A stretch of DNA of 41,228 bases, from contig CAYOWK010000037.1 of the NCBI GenBank assembly GCA_964407665.1, positions 1 through 41,228 on the forward strand. Reading direction: 5' to 3'. Positions 26,442-34,940 of the stretch are shown piece after piece. The position numbers and the translations under genes were made by a program. The first letter of the stretch is position 1. Every line of letters begins with the position of its first letter. The notes below the pieces were generated by a model. That model was not told the origin of the DNA. It was given only the letters and a program-made list of their open reading frames with translations, and searched no databases. The DNA comes from CAYOWK01 sp964407665. Lineage in GTDB: Bacteria > Pseudomonadota > Alphaproteobacteria > Caulobacterales > Hyphomonadaceae.

Positions 26442-26657
26442 ATGCCGCTGGTCACCATCGACGTCATCAAGGACGTGTTCACGCCGGGTCAGAAGAAGGC
26501 GCTGATCGAAAAAGTCACGGAGGCCATGGTCTCGGTGGAGGGCGAGGGGATGCGGGGCGTCACCTGGGTCCGGATCATGGAGGTCGAGCAGGGCGACTGG
26601 GCCATTGGCGGCCAGCTGCTGAAGGCTGCTGACGTACAGGCCCTTGCTACAGGATAG
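26442..26657 (+). CDS. 4-oxalocrotonate tautomerase family protein
   Basis: A 71-residue enzyme of the tautomerase superfamily. After removal of Met the catalytic Pro1 is exposed (MPLVTIDVIKDVFTPGQKKALIEKVTEAM), and WVRIMEVEQGDWAIGGQLL matches the second half of the fold (Arg and the IGG loop). Members act on small enols or on halogenated acids and assemble as hexamers. The start is fixed by GAGGGAGGAG upstream. It is divergent from the TPR regulator, and a strong hairpin follows the gene. Confidence 0.93.
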   Translation: MPLVTIDVIKDVFTPGQKKALIEKVTEAMVSVEGEGMRGVTWVRIMEVEQGDWAIGGQLLKAADVQALATG

Positions 26658-26662
26658 GCGCC

Positions 26663-26699
26663 GGGTCTGGCGGGGGGGTGCACGGCCTCCGCCAGACCC
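26663..26699. terminator. hairpin between convergent tautomerase and SpoU genes
   Basis: GGGTCTGGCGG (26663-26673) and CCGCCAGACCC (26689-26699) form a perfect 11-bp stem with a 15-base loop. It lies six bases after the tautomerase stop and eight bases from the end of the opposing gene. It would serve both strands; no T-run is seen. Confidence 0.65.
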
Positions 26700-26706
26700 A
26701 CCATAG

Positions 26707-27501
26707 TTACCGTCTCGCGGCGAACACATGCGCCAGCGCAATGGCTCCCGCCGTCGCCACGTTCAGGCTGTCAAATCCGGAAGCGATCGGGATCGTCACC
26801 CTGCGCGTCCGGTCCATCAGCGCTGGCGGCAGGCCTGGTCCCTCCGCGCCCAGCAGAAGCGCTAGGCGCTGGGGCGGGTCCAGGGCCTGCAGCGGCTCGC
26901 CGCCGGACGGCGTCAGCGACCAGCAGGCGAACCCGCGCTGCATGAGCTCATCCACAATCGAGCCGCCGTCGCCGCCATGCGCGAACGGGACCGACAGCGC
27001 AGCGCCCGATGAAACCCGGATCGACTTGCGATAGAGCGGATCGCACGAGGTCTCGTCCAGCAGCACCGCGTCCGCGCCGAACGCCGCCGCGTTGCGGAAG
27101 CAGCCGCCGACATTGTCGTGGTTGGACAGGCCGATCAGGCCAAGCAGCGTAGCGGGTCCCTGCGGCGCGACCTCTGCAACCGAAGCCGAAGCCAGCCGCC
27201 GGGCCATCGCCAGCACGCCGCGATGGATGTGGAAGCCGGTGACGGCGTCCATCACGGGCTGCGGCACGACATAGACCGGAATGTCCGGGGTCAGGCGCTG
27301 CAGCAGCCCGGCCAGCGGGCTCTCCCGGCTCTCGCCAATCAGCACCGATACAAGCGGAAACCGCCCCGCCTCGATCAGGTGCTCAAGCGCGATCTGGCCT
27401 TCCACGACGAACAGTCCATCCCGGCGCGCCAGGTCCCTGTCCCGGACTGCTGCATAGGGTGCGAGCTGCGGCTGGTCGCTTGCCGTTAGGTGAATGATCA
27501 T
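26707..27501 (-). CDS. SpoU/TrmH family RNA 2'-O-methyltransferase
   Basis: A 264-residue SPOUT methyltransferase. An N-terminal substrate-binding part (1-105, with GLFVVEGQIALEHLIEAG) precedes the knotted catalytic domain. The three SpoU motifs are NHDNVGGCFRNAAAFGA (with the catalytic Arg), LLLGAEGPGLP and IPIASGFDSLNVATAGAIAL. It methylates a ribose in tRNA or rRNA using S-adenosylmethionine; the target cannot be told from the sequence. ATG start at 27501. It is divergent from the chemoreceptor-like gene. Confidence 0.93.
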   Translation of the reverse strand: MIIHLTASDQPQLAPYAAVRDRDLARRDGLFVVEGQIALEHLIEAGRFPLVSVLIGESRESPLAGLLQRLTPDIPVYVVPQPVMDAVTGFHIHRGVLAMARRLASASVAEVAPQGPATLLGLIGLSNHDNVGGCFRNAAAFGADAVLLDETSCDPLYRKSIRVSSGAALSVPFAHGGDGGSIVDELMQRGFACWSLTPSGGEPLQALDPPQRLALLLGAEGPGLPPALMDRTRRVTIPIASGFDSLNVATAGAIALAHVFAARR

Positions 27502-27636
27502 GCCCTGAAAACTGTTCGCTGAAGGTCTTACGCACCGTGCTGCCGGTAAGTATTGCTAAAACTTTCCTTAACCGCTGCCAGACATTGTCTACCCACTGAA
27601 CCCCGGGGACAGGGTTCGGAAGGGGAGACTCACCGC

Positions 27637-28677
27637 GTGACAACGCACCGGACATCCGCAATTGCGGCAAAGGACAACCACGCCACCGACCTGCAGTCCT
27701 TGCTGGGCGAGCTTCACCAGCGGGTCAAGGATTTCGCCAACCAGAACCAGGACATCGCTGGCCGCACGCGTCTGCTGGCGCTGAACGCGACCATCGAGGC
27801 GGCGCGGGCTGGCGACGCCGGGCGCGGCTTCTCTGTCGTCGCCCACGAGGTCAAGCAGCTGGCCGACCAGGCCTCCCACACGGCGACGACGTTCGAAAGC
27901 GCCGTGATGCAGCGTGTCGAAGGCGGCATGAATGTCGCGCGCGACCTCTCCGAGGGCCGTCTCGCCGAGATGGCGCGGGCTCTGGTTCAGCTGATCGTTC
28001 GCAACCTCTACGAGCGCACCGCCGACGTCCGCTGGTGGGCGACCGACAGCGCCATGTGGACAGCGCTGGGCGGCGAAGGCGGTCGTGCGGCCATCGAACA
28101 TGCGGCTCGCCGGCTGGGCGTGATCCACCGCTACTACTCGGTCTACCGCGACCTCGTCCTGGTCGATCCGAATGGCCGGCTGGTCGCATCCGCCTCCGGC
28201 GCGGCGTCAGCAGCAAACCACGACTTCACACGCGACAGCTGGTTCCAGCGCGCCATGTCGACCCGCTCGGGCGACGACTATGTGGTGGGCCGCGTCGAAC
28301 GCTCGGCCGATTACAGTGGCGAACAGATCCTGACCTACGCGGCCGCCGTGCGGGCCAACGGCGAGCGCGCCGGCCGTCCGCTCGGCGTGCTGGGCGTCCA
28401 TTTCGACTGGCAGGCGCAAAGCCGCTCCATCGTCCGTGACGAACCAACACTGACGCCCGAAGAGTGGACGCGGACGCGGGTAATGCTGCTCGACGAACAG
28501 CTCACGTGCATCGCCTCGTCCGATGGCGAAGGCCTGCTGACGCCGTTCCGTCTCGACCATGGCGGCAAGGCGCAGGGCGCCTACAAGGCAGGCGGCAAGC
28601 TCGTCGCCTTTGCCCGGACGATTGGCTATCAGGAGTATGACGGCCTCGGCTGGTACGGTGTCGTCGTCCAGGGCTGA
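27637..28677 (+). CDS. soluble chemoreceptor-like protein: MCP tip followed by Cache-like domain
   Basis: A 346-residue protein with no membrane helix. Residues 40-78 carry the tip of the methyl-accepting receptor hairpin (IAGRTRLLALNATIEAARAGDAGRGFSVVAHEVKQLAD), which binds CheA/CheW in receptors. The rest, about 110-346, resembles a double Cache/PDC sensor fold (YYSVYRDLVLVDPNGRLVAS, DFTRDSWFQRAM, ILTYAAAVRANGERAGRPLGVLGVHFDW). In ordinary receptors the sensor is N-terminal and outside the membrane; here the order is reversed and both parts appear cytoplasmic. The GTG at 27637 has GGGGAG upstream; the longer frame from 27553 lacks a site. It may tune a chemotaxis-like or other array; no che genes are nearby. 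Confidence 0.8.
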   Translation: MTTHRTSAIAAKDNHATDLQSLLGELHQRVKDFANQNQDIAGRTRLLALNATIEAARAGDAGRGFSVVAHEVKQLADQASHTATTFESAVMQRVEGGMNVARDLSEGRLAEMARALVQLIVRNLYERTADVRWWATDSAMWTALGGEGGRAAIEHAARRLGVIHRYYSVYRDLVLVDPNGRLVASASGAASAANHDFTRDSWFQRAMSTRSGDDYVVGRVERSADYSGEQILTYAAAVRANGERAGRPLGVLGVHFDWQAQSRSIVRDEPTLTPEEWTRTRVMLLDEQLTCIASSDGEGLLTPFRLDHGGKAQGAYKAGGKLVAFARTIGYQEYDGLGWYGVVVQG

Positions 28678-28741
28678 TCCTGATCTTGCGCACGCTTTCC
28701 GGGGCCGTCATGCAGGACGGACAAACACCGGAGCCGCCCAG

Positions 28742-29785
28742 ATGATCGACCGCCGGCACGCCCTCGCAGCCCTCGGCCTCACGGCGGGAGCAGCAGCCCT
28801 GCTGCGCCCGGCCCCGGCGCAGGCAGCGCCCATCACCCTGAAGAAACCGCCGCGTCTGAAGGCCGGCGACACCGTGGGCCTCATCTCGCCCGCGAGCCCC
28901 CTGGGCGACCGCTTCGACATGGAGCTGACAAAGGCCAACATCCTCGCGATGGGTCTGAAGCCCAGGGTCGCCCCGCACGCGCTCGACAGCGAGGGCTATC
29001 TCGCAGGCGGCGACCGCGAGCGCGCCGAAGACCTCAACGCGATGTTCGCAGACAACACCGTCAAGGCGGTGTTCGCTGTACGCGGCGGATGGGGCTGCGC
29101 GCGCATGCTGCCTCACATCGACTGGAACGTGGTGCGCGCGAACCCGAAACTCCTGCTCGGCTACAGCGACATCACCGCCCTGCACATGGCGTTCGCGGCG
29201 AAGGCCGGCTACGGCACGATCCACGGCCCGAACGCCAACAGCGCCTGGCCGAAGAAGACGTGGGAGACGTTTCGCTCCATCGCTTTCGACGGCGCCGCGC
29301 CCGCCTTCGCCAATCCGCACGGGACCGCCGACCGCCTCGTGCAGCGCACAGGCCGGACCCTGACGCTGCGCAGCGGCAGGGCCAGCGGCCCGCTGCTGGG
29401 CGGCAATCTCACGGTTCTCTCCGCGCTGATGGGCTCGGACTACCTGCCGGACTTCTCCGGCGCGATCCTGTTCCTGGAAGATGTTGACGAGCCAGAATAC
29501 AGCGTCGACAGGATGCTTACCCAACTGGCTCTCTCCGGAGTCCTGAAAAAAGCGGCCGGCGTCGTCTTCGGCCAGTGCACCAACTGCCGCGCAGGCGCCG
29601 ACACCCTAAGCGGCTTCACCCTGTCAGAGGTTCTCGAGCATCACTTGGCGCCGCTCGGCGTGCCCGTGTTCTCAGGCCTCGACTTCGGCCACGTCGACGA
29701 ACAGTTCAGCCTGCCCATCGGCGTCCGCGCCGAGATCGACGCGGACAAGGGGACACTCAAACTGCTTGAGCCGGCGGTGGCGTGA
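28742..29785 (+). CDS. LD-carboxypeptidase (S66 family), Tat-exported
   Basis: A 347-residue peptidase that removes the terminal D-Ala from peptidoglycan tetrapeptides or acts on related L,D bonds. The N-terminus DRRHALAALGLTAGAAAL ends in AQA, a twin-arginine signal. The S66 triad is visible: nucleophile Ser142 in GYSDITAL, Glu246 in FLEDVDEPEY and His317 in FGHVDEQFSLPIG. Typical cytoplasmic LdcA lacks a signal, so this one is likely periplasmic. The ATG at 28742 fits the signal. It is followed after six bases by a small membrane-protein gene. Confidence 0.94.
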   Translation: MIDRRHALAALGLTAGAAALLRPAPAQAAPITLKKPPRLKAGDTVGLISPASPLGDRFDMELTKANILAMGLKPRVAPHALDSEGYLAGGDRERAEDLNAMFADNTVKAVFAVRGGWGCARMLPHIDWNVVRANPKLLLGYSDITALHMAFAAKAGYGTIHGPNANSAWPKKTWETFRSIAFDGAAPAFANPHGTADRLVQRTGRTLTLRSGRASGPLLGGNLTVLSALMGSDYLPDFSGAILFLEDVDEPEYSVDRMLTQLALSGVLKKAAGVVFGQCTNCRAGADTLSGFTLSEVLEHHLAPLGVPVFSGLDFGHVDEQFSLPIGVRAEIDADKGTLKLLEPAVA

Positions 29786-29791
29786 CCATTT

Positions 29792-30199
29792 GTGGACTTG
29801 CTCGCGGACCTGCACGCTCTCCAGAATGCATTCATGGATTGGGACACATCCCTCAGGTGGCTGCTCTGGCTCGTGTGGTCACTGGGCGTGACCTGTCTCA
29901 CGCATCTTGTACTGACGGCGGCTTTTCAGACTTTCCTGTCCCGCAGGATCGCGGTCGTTTCCGCACTCGCCGCATTGCCGGTCTTGTTCGTCATCGGCAT
30001 GTGTCTGCTCGGATTGACCAGCTTCGCTCTCTACGGTGGTGATCCCGACAGCCTTTCCTTCCGTCTCGGATACTATGGACTTTTCTGGTCGCCGCTCGGG
30101 CTGCCGATGCTGGCCGGCATACCGCTGTTTCTCACGACGCCATTTGCCATAATGCATGTGCGGAAGCGGCCGCGCGCCTCGATCCCCTCACCAGAGTGA
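29792..30199 (+). CDS. small membrane protein of unknown function
   Basis: A 135-residue protein with three probable helices (about 22-45, 53-78, 98-118) and a basic end (RKRPRASIP). The GTG at 29792 is used as start; an ATG at 29834 is equally possible, as neither has a good ribosome-binding site. It lies six bases after the LD-carboxypeptidase gene and may be co-transcribed. Codon use is less GC-biased than in its neighbours. I do not recognise the family. Confidence 0.6.
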   Translation: MDLLADLHALQNAFMDWDTSLRWLLWLVWSLGVTCLTHLVLTAAFQTFLSRRIAVVSALAALPVLFVIGMCLLGLTSFALYGGDPDSLSFRLGYYGLFWSPLGLPMLAGIPLFLTTPFAIMHVRKRPRASIPSPE

Positions 30200-30203
30200 G
30201 AGA

Positions 30204-30683
30204 CTAGCCCCTCCGCGCCGCCTCGATCGCCGCCACGTCGATCTTCCGCATGTCCATCATCGCCTGAAACACCCGCTGCGCCTCGGCTCCGCCGGCCTTC
30301 ATGGCGTCCGTCAGGGCGCGCGGCGTGATCTGCCAGGAGAGGCCCCACCTGTCCTTGCACCAGCCACAGGCGCTTTCCTGTCCGCCATTGCCGACAATGG
30401 CGTTCCAATAGCGGTCGGTCTCTTCCTGATCGTCGGTGGCGATCTGGAACGAGAACGCTTCCGAGTGCTTGAACTGCGGGCCGCCGTTGAGACCCAGGCA
30501 CGGTATGCCGCAGACCGTGAACTCGACGGTCAGCACAGCCCCGGCCTTGCCGCCGCCGGGATAATCCGTCGGGGCGCGATGAACCGCTGTCACTCTGCTG
30601 TCGGGGAATGTGGCCGCATAGAAGGCCGCAGCCGCCTCGGCCTCGCTGTCATACCAGATGCAGATCGTGTTCTTGGGCGTCAT
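30204..30683 (-). CDS. VOC superfamily protein, PhnB-like
   Basis: A 159-residue protein of the glyoxalase/VOC fold in its PhnB-like form. It opens with ICIWYDSEAEAAAAFYAATFPDSRV and has FTVCGIPCLGLNGGPQFKHSEAFSFQI, CGWCKDRWGLSWQITP and VFQAMMDMRKIDVAAIEAA, the standard course of this group (often mislabelled as a ubiquinone methyltransferase). It carries no methyltransferase motif. Function in this family is largely unknown. It converges on the small membrane-protein gene with four bases between. Confidence 0.9.
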   Translation of the reverse strand: MTPKNTICIWYDSEAEAAAAFYAATFPDSRVTAVHRAPTDYPGGGKAGAVLTVEFTVCGIPCLGLNGGPQFKHSEAFSFQIATDDQEETDRYWNAIVGNGGQESACGWCKDRWGLSWQITPRALTDAMKAGGAEAQRVFQAMMDMRKIDVAAIEAARRG

Positions 30684-30763
30684 CGGCGGAACCTTTCCTG
30701 TCCGGGCGTTTGAACGAAGGACGGCCAGGCGCGATCCGTTCCGACACGGACGGCGCAGTTTTT

Positions 30764-31795
30764 TTACTTCGTCTTCTTCGCGCTGGCCTTCACCGCGGCT
30801 TCCCGCTCGCCGGCTCGGGCGCCGCCGAGGATGCCCTCCATCGAGTAGTTCCCCTCGTGGCAGGCATACTCATAGCTCGCCCCGCCGGTCGGCTTGAACG
30901 CATACTCTCCCGCCCAGGCCGACGCGTAGTGGACCGGATCCTCGACGCGGAACTGGTACAGCAGCTCGTCCTTGGCGACGCGGGTGAACCGCTCGGTCAC
31001 CACGCCCTGCGGCGACAGCGGCGTCGCGGTGCGGGAGGCCTGCACCGGATGCACATTGCGCGTTTCGGCGACCAGCGTATCGCCCTCCCACCAGCCCACC
31101 GTGTCGCCCAGCCACGGGGTGATCACCGAAGGCTTGTGCGCCGCGCGCGCAGCCTCGGCCGAGGCATGGATCGGGATGATGCGCGCATCGTGCACCATCT
31201 CGACTACGATCACGAGGTGGTCGTCCGTCAGGTGGAATTCGTAGTTGTTGTTGTAGAGGCCGCTGAGCATGACCGGCCCGCCGCCATCGCTCTGTGCGAT
31301 CAGGCAGCGCTCGCGCAACGGCAGATCCTCCGGCCCGGGATACTCGCCCTTGCCCGAACGATACTCGACGCCCTCGCGGATCGGCAGGGCGAGCGACTTT
31401 GCACGATCCCTGAACGGGATGCGCCCGTCGGCCGGTTCCGTAATGAACGACGAACGAGCCTCTCCACGAACTGTCATCAGGCCGATGCCGGGGTCGGTCC
31501 AGAAGGCGTTGTACCCGGCGGCGCTGTTGCTGTCCTGGAACGCGCCCTGGCTGAGATCAGATTTCGCATTGGCGGCGGCGTTGCGCGCCAGCGCGTCCTT
31601 CACCAGCGCGTCAGCTTCCGCCTTGGGCACCACCAGCTGCTTGAAGTTGCCGGGCCGCTCCAGCCGCGTGGACGAAGCGTTCGACCAGACGCCGTTGAAA
31701 TCCGGGCGGCTTGCCGGCGACGACTGCGCCAGTGCCGGTGACGCAAGGGCTGCAAGGATGCCCGCCAGCGCAACAGTCTTCACGATACCGCGCAT
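30764..31795 (-). CDS. exported protein of unknown function
   Basis: A 343-residue protein with a cleavable signal (1-23, ending ALAQ). The mature protein opens SRPDFNGVWSN, a motif seen in a family of secreted proteins of alphaproteobacteria and acidobacteria, and ends with YEYACHEGNYSMEGILGGARAGE. Middle segments GLYNNNYEFHLTDDHLVIVVEMVHDARIIPI and PWLGDTVGWWEGDTLVAET suggest a beta-rich fold. GGGAGG lies before the ATG. No enzymatic motif is visible. The P450 gene lies directly upstream on the same strand. Confidence 0.8.
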   Translation of the reverse strand: MRGIVKTVALAGILAALASPALAQSSPASRPDFNGVWSNASSTRLERPGNFKQLVVPKAEADALVKDALARNAAANAKSDLSQGAFQDSNSAAGYNAFWTDPGIGLMTVRGEARSSFITEPADGRIPFRDRAKSLALPIREGVEYRSGKGEYPGPEDLPLRERCLIAQSDGGGPVMLSGLYNNNYEFHLTDDHLVIVVEMVHDARIIPIHASAEAARAAHKPSVITPWLGDTVGWWEGDTLVAETRNVHPVQASRTATPLSPQGVVTERFTRVAKDELLYQFRVEDPVHYASAWAGEYAFKPTGGASYEYACHEGNYSMEGILGGARAGEREAAVKASAKKTK

Positions 31796-31881
31796 GATTT
31801 CCTCCCGGTCGATCTGCGTGGTCTACCCATGCCCCCGTCGCGCGCGACCGGCAAGCCGGGCATCCGGCGCAGGCCGCGTCC

Positions 31882-33105
31882 TCAGAAGCTCACGCGCATC
31901 GACGGTACAGTCCGGATCGGCATGTTGATCATGCCCGGCAGGCCGTCCGTCAGCTCGGCCTTCGGCGCCAGGCGCGCGACCGCCGCCAGCGCTTCCTCGA
32001 TCTCGACCTTCGCGAGCGCCTCTCCGAGGCAGCGGTGGGCGCCGCCGCCGAAAGCGAAGGCCCAGCGCGGATGATCCGTGCGCGTGATGTCGAACGTGTC
32101 CGGCCGGGCATAGATCTCCGGGTCGCGCGAGGCCGAGACAATCGAGAAGATCGTCACCTGTCCCGGCTGGATCTGATAGCCGTCCAGTTCGAACTCCGAT
32201 TGTGAAATGCGCGGAATGCCGAAGGCCACCGGCTCGTAGCGCAGCCCTTCCAGCGCCGCGCCCTTCTTCATGCCGTCCGGATCGTCCCGCAGCAGCTTCC
32301 ACTGGTCCGGATTGGCCAGCAGCAGGCCCAGCGTCATGGCGATGGAGTTCTTCGTCGTGTCGGAGCCGGCGACGATCAGCGCGATGACGTCTGTGCGGAT
32401 TTCGGCCTCCGACATCTCGCCGGTCTCTTTCGTGGCGGCGGCGAACTCCGACAGCCAGTCGCCGCGCGGGTTGCGGCGGCGGTCGTCCAGCAGGCCGCCC
32501 ACATACTCGCCAAATTCGACAGCGCTCGCTTCGAGTTCAGGCCGCCGCGTCTGGTCGAAGAAGCCCAGCGTATCCACCGCATCGCCGACGAGCCGCTGGA
32601 AGTAGGGAAGGTCGCTGTCGGGAATGCCCAGAATGCCGGCGATGATCCGCGCCGGCACCTGACCGGAGATGTCCGCCACGAAATCAAACGGCCCGGCGCC
32701 GATGCGGCTCTCGATCAGCTCCGATGCAACGGAGACGGCGCGCGGGCGCATGCCCTCCATCAGCTTGAACGCGAACGTCCGCGCCAGCGGCTGACGGCGC
32801 CGGCGGTGCGCATCGCCATTCGAGAACAGGATCGAGTTCGCTCGCATGTCGAAGATCGGGCCCGACGTGACGTTCTGCAGCATCAGCGTCTCGGTCTCGA
32901 TCTGGCGTGTCGCGTCGCTGACGATCAGGTCGAGCTGGCTGGCGCGCAGGCCGATGGCCATGCCCATGGCGTTGCGGGCGACCGGGGATTGCTCGCGGAT
33001 GTTCCGGATGATCGCGTGCACATCGGCAGACGGATCCACCACCAGCGGCATTTCCGGCGCTGCGGACAGTGGTTTCAGTGTGGGTGAGACTGTCTCAACG
33101 GTCAT
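31882..33105 (-). CDS. cytochrome P450
   Basis: A soluble bacterial P450 of 407 residues that would hydroxylate a hydrophobic substrate using electrons from a ferredoxin. The I helix has ALIVAGSDTTKNSIA, the K helix EGLRYEP (ExxR) and the haem loop FAFGGGAHRCLGEALA with Cys359 as haem ligand. The C-helix HRRRRQPLARTF contacts the haem propionates. Family assignment within CYP is not possible by eye. No ferredoxin or reductase gene is adjacent. The exported protein downstream on the same strand may be in the same transcript. Confidence 0.96.
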   Translation of the reverse strand: MTVETVSPTLKPLSAAPEMPLVVDPSADVHAIIRNIREQSPVARNAMGMAIGLRASQLDLIVSDATRQIETETLMLQNVTSGPIFDMRANSILFSNGDAHRRRRQPLARTFAFKLMEGMRPRAVSVASELIESRIGAGPFDFVADISGQVPARIIAGILGIPDSDLPYFQRLVGDAVDTLGFFDQTRRPELEASAVEFGEYVGGLLDDRRRNPRGDWLSEFAAATKETGEMSEAEIRTDVIALIVAGSDTTKNSIAMTLGLLLANPDQWKLLRDDPDGMKKGAALEGLRYEPVAFGIPRISQSEFELDGYQIQPGQVTIFSIVSASRDPEIYARPDTFDITRTDHPRWAFAFGGGAHRCLGEALAKVEIEEALAAVARLAPKAELTDGLPGMINMPIRTVPSMRVSF

Positions 33106-33206
33106 TGTGCGCGCTCCGCAGGCTGGCGGCGGGAAGCTAGCCCGTTTGCCTGACGTAGCAAGCGCGGCACGGCGCGCCTGCCGGGCGTTCTGGTTCGCCG
33201 GAAATA

Positions 33207-33246
33207 CCTGTCCCCGCCGCCGGGACCATCTGGCGGCGGGGGCAGG
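33207..33246 (-). terminator. strong hairpin downstream of rpoH
   Basis: CCCCGCCGCC (33212-33221) pairs with GGCGGCGGGG (33232-33241) around a 10-base loop. CCTG/CAGG plus one wobble pair extend the stem to 15 bp. It lies 43 bases past the rpoH stop; the T-run after it is weak. Confidence 0.55.
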
Positions 33247-33288
33247 CGGCAGGCTGGCCCTGAATGACCTGCCCGCAAACCTGAGAGC

Positions 33289-34182
33289 CTAGACTGCCTC
33301 GAGCCCGTGCTCCTGCGCGGCTTCGCGCATGGCCTTCTGCAGCTTCTCGAAAGCGCGAACCTCGATCTGCCGGATCCGTTCGCGGCTGACGTTGTACTTC
33401 GCGGAGAGATCCTCCAGCGTCGTCGGCTCGTCCTTCAGGCGGCGCTCCTGGATGATGTCCCGCTCGCGTTCGTTCAGCGATTCCATCGCGGATTGCAGCA
33501 GACTCATCCGTGAGGAGAACTCGTCGCGCTCCGCGAAGTGCTCGGCCTGGCCGGGGGTTTCATCCGCCAGCCAGTCCTGCCACTCGCCGCCGTCTTCCAT
33601 GCCGCCGATCGGGGCGTTCAGCGACGCGTCGCCGCCCGACGACATGCGCCGGTTCATGGAGGTGACTTCGTCCTCGGTCACGCCCAGCTTGGTGGCGATA
33701 GTCGAGAGGTTCTCGGGTCGCAGGTCGCCTTCCTCCATCGCGGAGATCTCGCCCTTCAGGCGGCGCAGGTTGAAGAACAGCTTCTTCTGCGCAGCCGTCG
33801 TGCCCAGCTTCACCAGCGACCACGAGCGCAGGATGTATTCCTGGATCGAGGCGCGGATCCACCACATGGCGTAGGTCGCCAGACGGAAGCCCTTGTCGGG
33901 ATCGAACTTCTTCACGGCCTGCATCAGGCCGACATTGCCCTCGGAAATAACCTCGCCGATCGGCAGGCCATAGCCGCGATAGCCCATGGCGATCTTCGCC
34001 ACGAGGCGCAGGTGTGAGGTGACCAGTTTTTCAGCCGCTTCTGAGTCCTGATGCTGGGCCCAGCGCTGGGCGAGCATGAACTCCTCGTTCTTGTCGAGCA
34101 GAGGGTATTTGCGGATTTCAGAGAGATAACGCGACAGTCCCTGTTCGGGGGACAGTGCGAAGCTGGTCGAAATGCCTGCCAT
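33289..34182 (-). CDS. rpoH: heat-shock sigma factor RpoH (sigma-32)
   Basis: A 297-residue sigma-70 family factor that directs RNA polymerase to heat-shock promoters. Region 2 is almost invariant (HLRLVAKIAMGYRGYGLPIGEVISEGNVGLMQAVKKFDPDKGFRLATYAMWWIRASIQEYILRSWSLVK), followed by the RpoH box QKKLFFNLRR. Region 4 ends with LEDLSAKYNVSRERIRQIEVRAFEKLQKAM. AGGAGG seven bases before the ATG is a near-perfect ribosome-binding site. In alphaproteobacteria rpoH levels are set at transcription and by chaperone-controlled stability. Confidence 0.98.
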   Translation of the reverse strand: MAGISTSFALSPEQGLSRYLSEIRKYPLLDKNEEFMLAQRWAQHQDSEAAEKLVTSHLRLVAKIAMGYRGYGLPIGEVISEGNVGLMQAVKKFDPDKGFRLATYAMWWIRASIQEYILRSWSLVKLGTTAAQKKLFFNLRRLKGEISAMEEGDLRPENLSTIATKLGVTEDEVTSMNRRMSSGGDASLNAPIGGMEDGGEWQDWLADETPGQAEHFAERDEFSSRMSLLQSAMESLNERERDIIQERRLKDEPTTLEDLSAKYNVSRERIRQIEVRAFEKLQKAMREAAQEHGLEAV

Positions 34183-34499
34183 GTCGGGCCTCCTTGCCGG
34201 GTCTCTGCGCTGTTTGGGGAGGTCGCGCGCGTACCCTTGTATCTATACGCCGCAAACACGACGCTTGCGTCGATGATCGCGGTCTAGTGAAGAACCTCGG
34301 CAGGATTATGGTTCCGACCCCAAAAACCCGTCCTCGACCGAAATGGGTGCGGAATGCCGCAGGTTAAAGAGGGCCATCCGGATTCTTCGGGTACGCAATA
34401 CGAGTAGTTTTTCTAACATATGACGCAGCGGCAGGGCTTGAGGGGCGTTGACCTCGTCCGTCTGACACATGCTGAATGCGCCGGAGCGGGAGACCTGAC
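34183..34499. promoter_or_regulatory. divergent promoter region rpoH / EF-hand operon
   Basis: 317 bases without a gene. On the minus strand TATAGATAC (34243 region) is a candidate -10 for rpoH. CGACGC-TT-GCGTCG (34259-34272) is a perfect palindrome just upstream of it and may be an operator. On the plus strand TTGACC near 34449 is a candidate -35 for the EF-hand gene. No heat-shock-type promoter could be fixed with confidence. Confidence 0.4.
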
Positions 34500-34940
34500 A
34501 TGAATACGATGCGCAATCTGATGCTGGCGGCCACCGCCGCGCTTGCCGTTTCCGCCTGCGCGTCCGGCGCGCCTGCGGCATCCGGGGCAGCCTCGCCAGC
34601 CGCCGGCCCGACCCCTGAACAGGCCGTCCGTTTCCTCGACAAGAACGGCGACGGCAAGGTCGGGCGGGAAGAATACCTGACATTTCAGGGAACTCGCTTC
34701 CCCGGTTTTGACACCAACAAGGACGGAACGCTCTCTCCAGAGGAGTTCCAGGACGCCCAGCCCGGAGCCCGAGCCCGCTCCAACGCCGGCCGCACTTTCG
34801 GCATGTTCCACCGGGGCGGGGGCGGGATGAGCGAGAACGAATTCATCGCCTTCCACTCCTTCGTCTTCGCCAACTTCGTCGACACGAACAAGGACGGCTT
34901 CATGTCCGGCGAGGAGTGGACCGCGATCATGGAGCGCTAG
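34500..34940 (+). CDS. EF-hand lipoprotein
   Basis: A 146-residue exported protein. The signal MNTMRNLMLAATAALAVSAC ends in a lipobox Cys. Three canonical EF-hand loops follow: DKNGDGKVGREE, DTNKDGTLSPEE and DTNKDGFMSGEE, each with the Asp/Asn-Gly-Glu spacing for Ca2+. The ATG at 34500 is chosen because GGGAGA lies upstream and the signal begins there. Its stop codon directly abuts the GTG of the VirJ-type gene, so the two are co-transcribed and probably translationally coupled. Confidence 0.9.
   Translation: MNTMRNLMLAATAALAVSACASGAPAASGAASPAAGPTPEQAVRFLDKNGDGKVGREEYLTFQGTRFPGFDTNKDGTLSPEEFQDAQPGARARSNAGRTFGMFHRGGGGMSENEFIAFHSFVFANFVDTNKDGFMSGEEWTAIMER

Noticed and set aside
27553..27636. 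Longer N-terminus for the chemoreceptor-like protein
   Set aside because: The extra 28 residues have no ribosome-binding site or homology; the GTG at 27637 has GGGGAG upstream.
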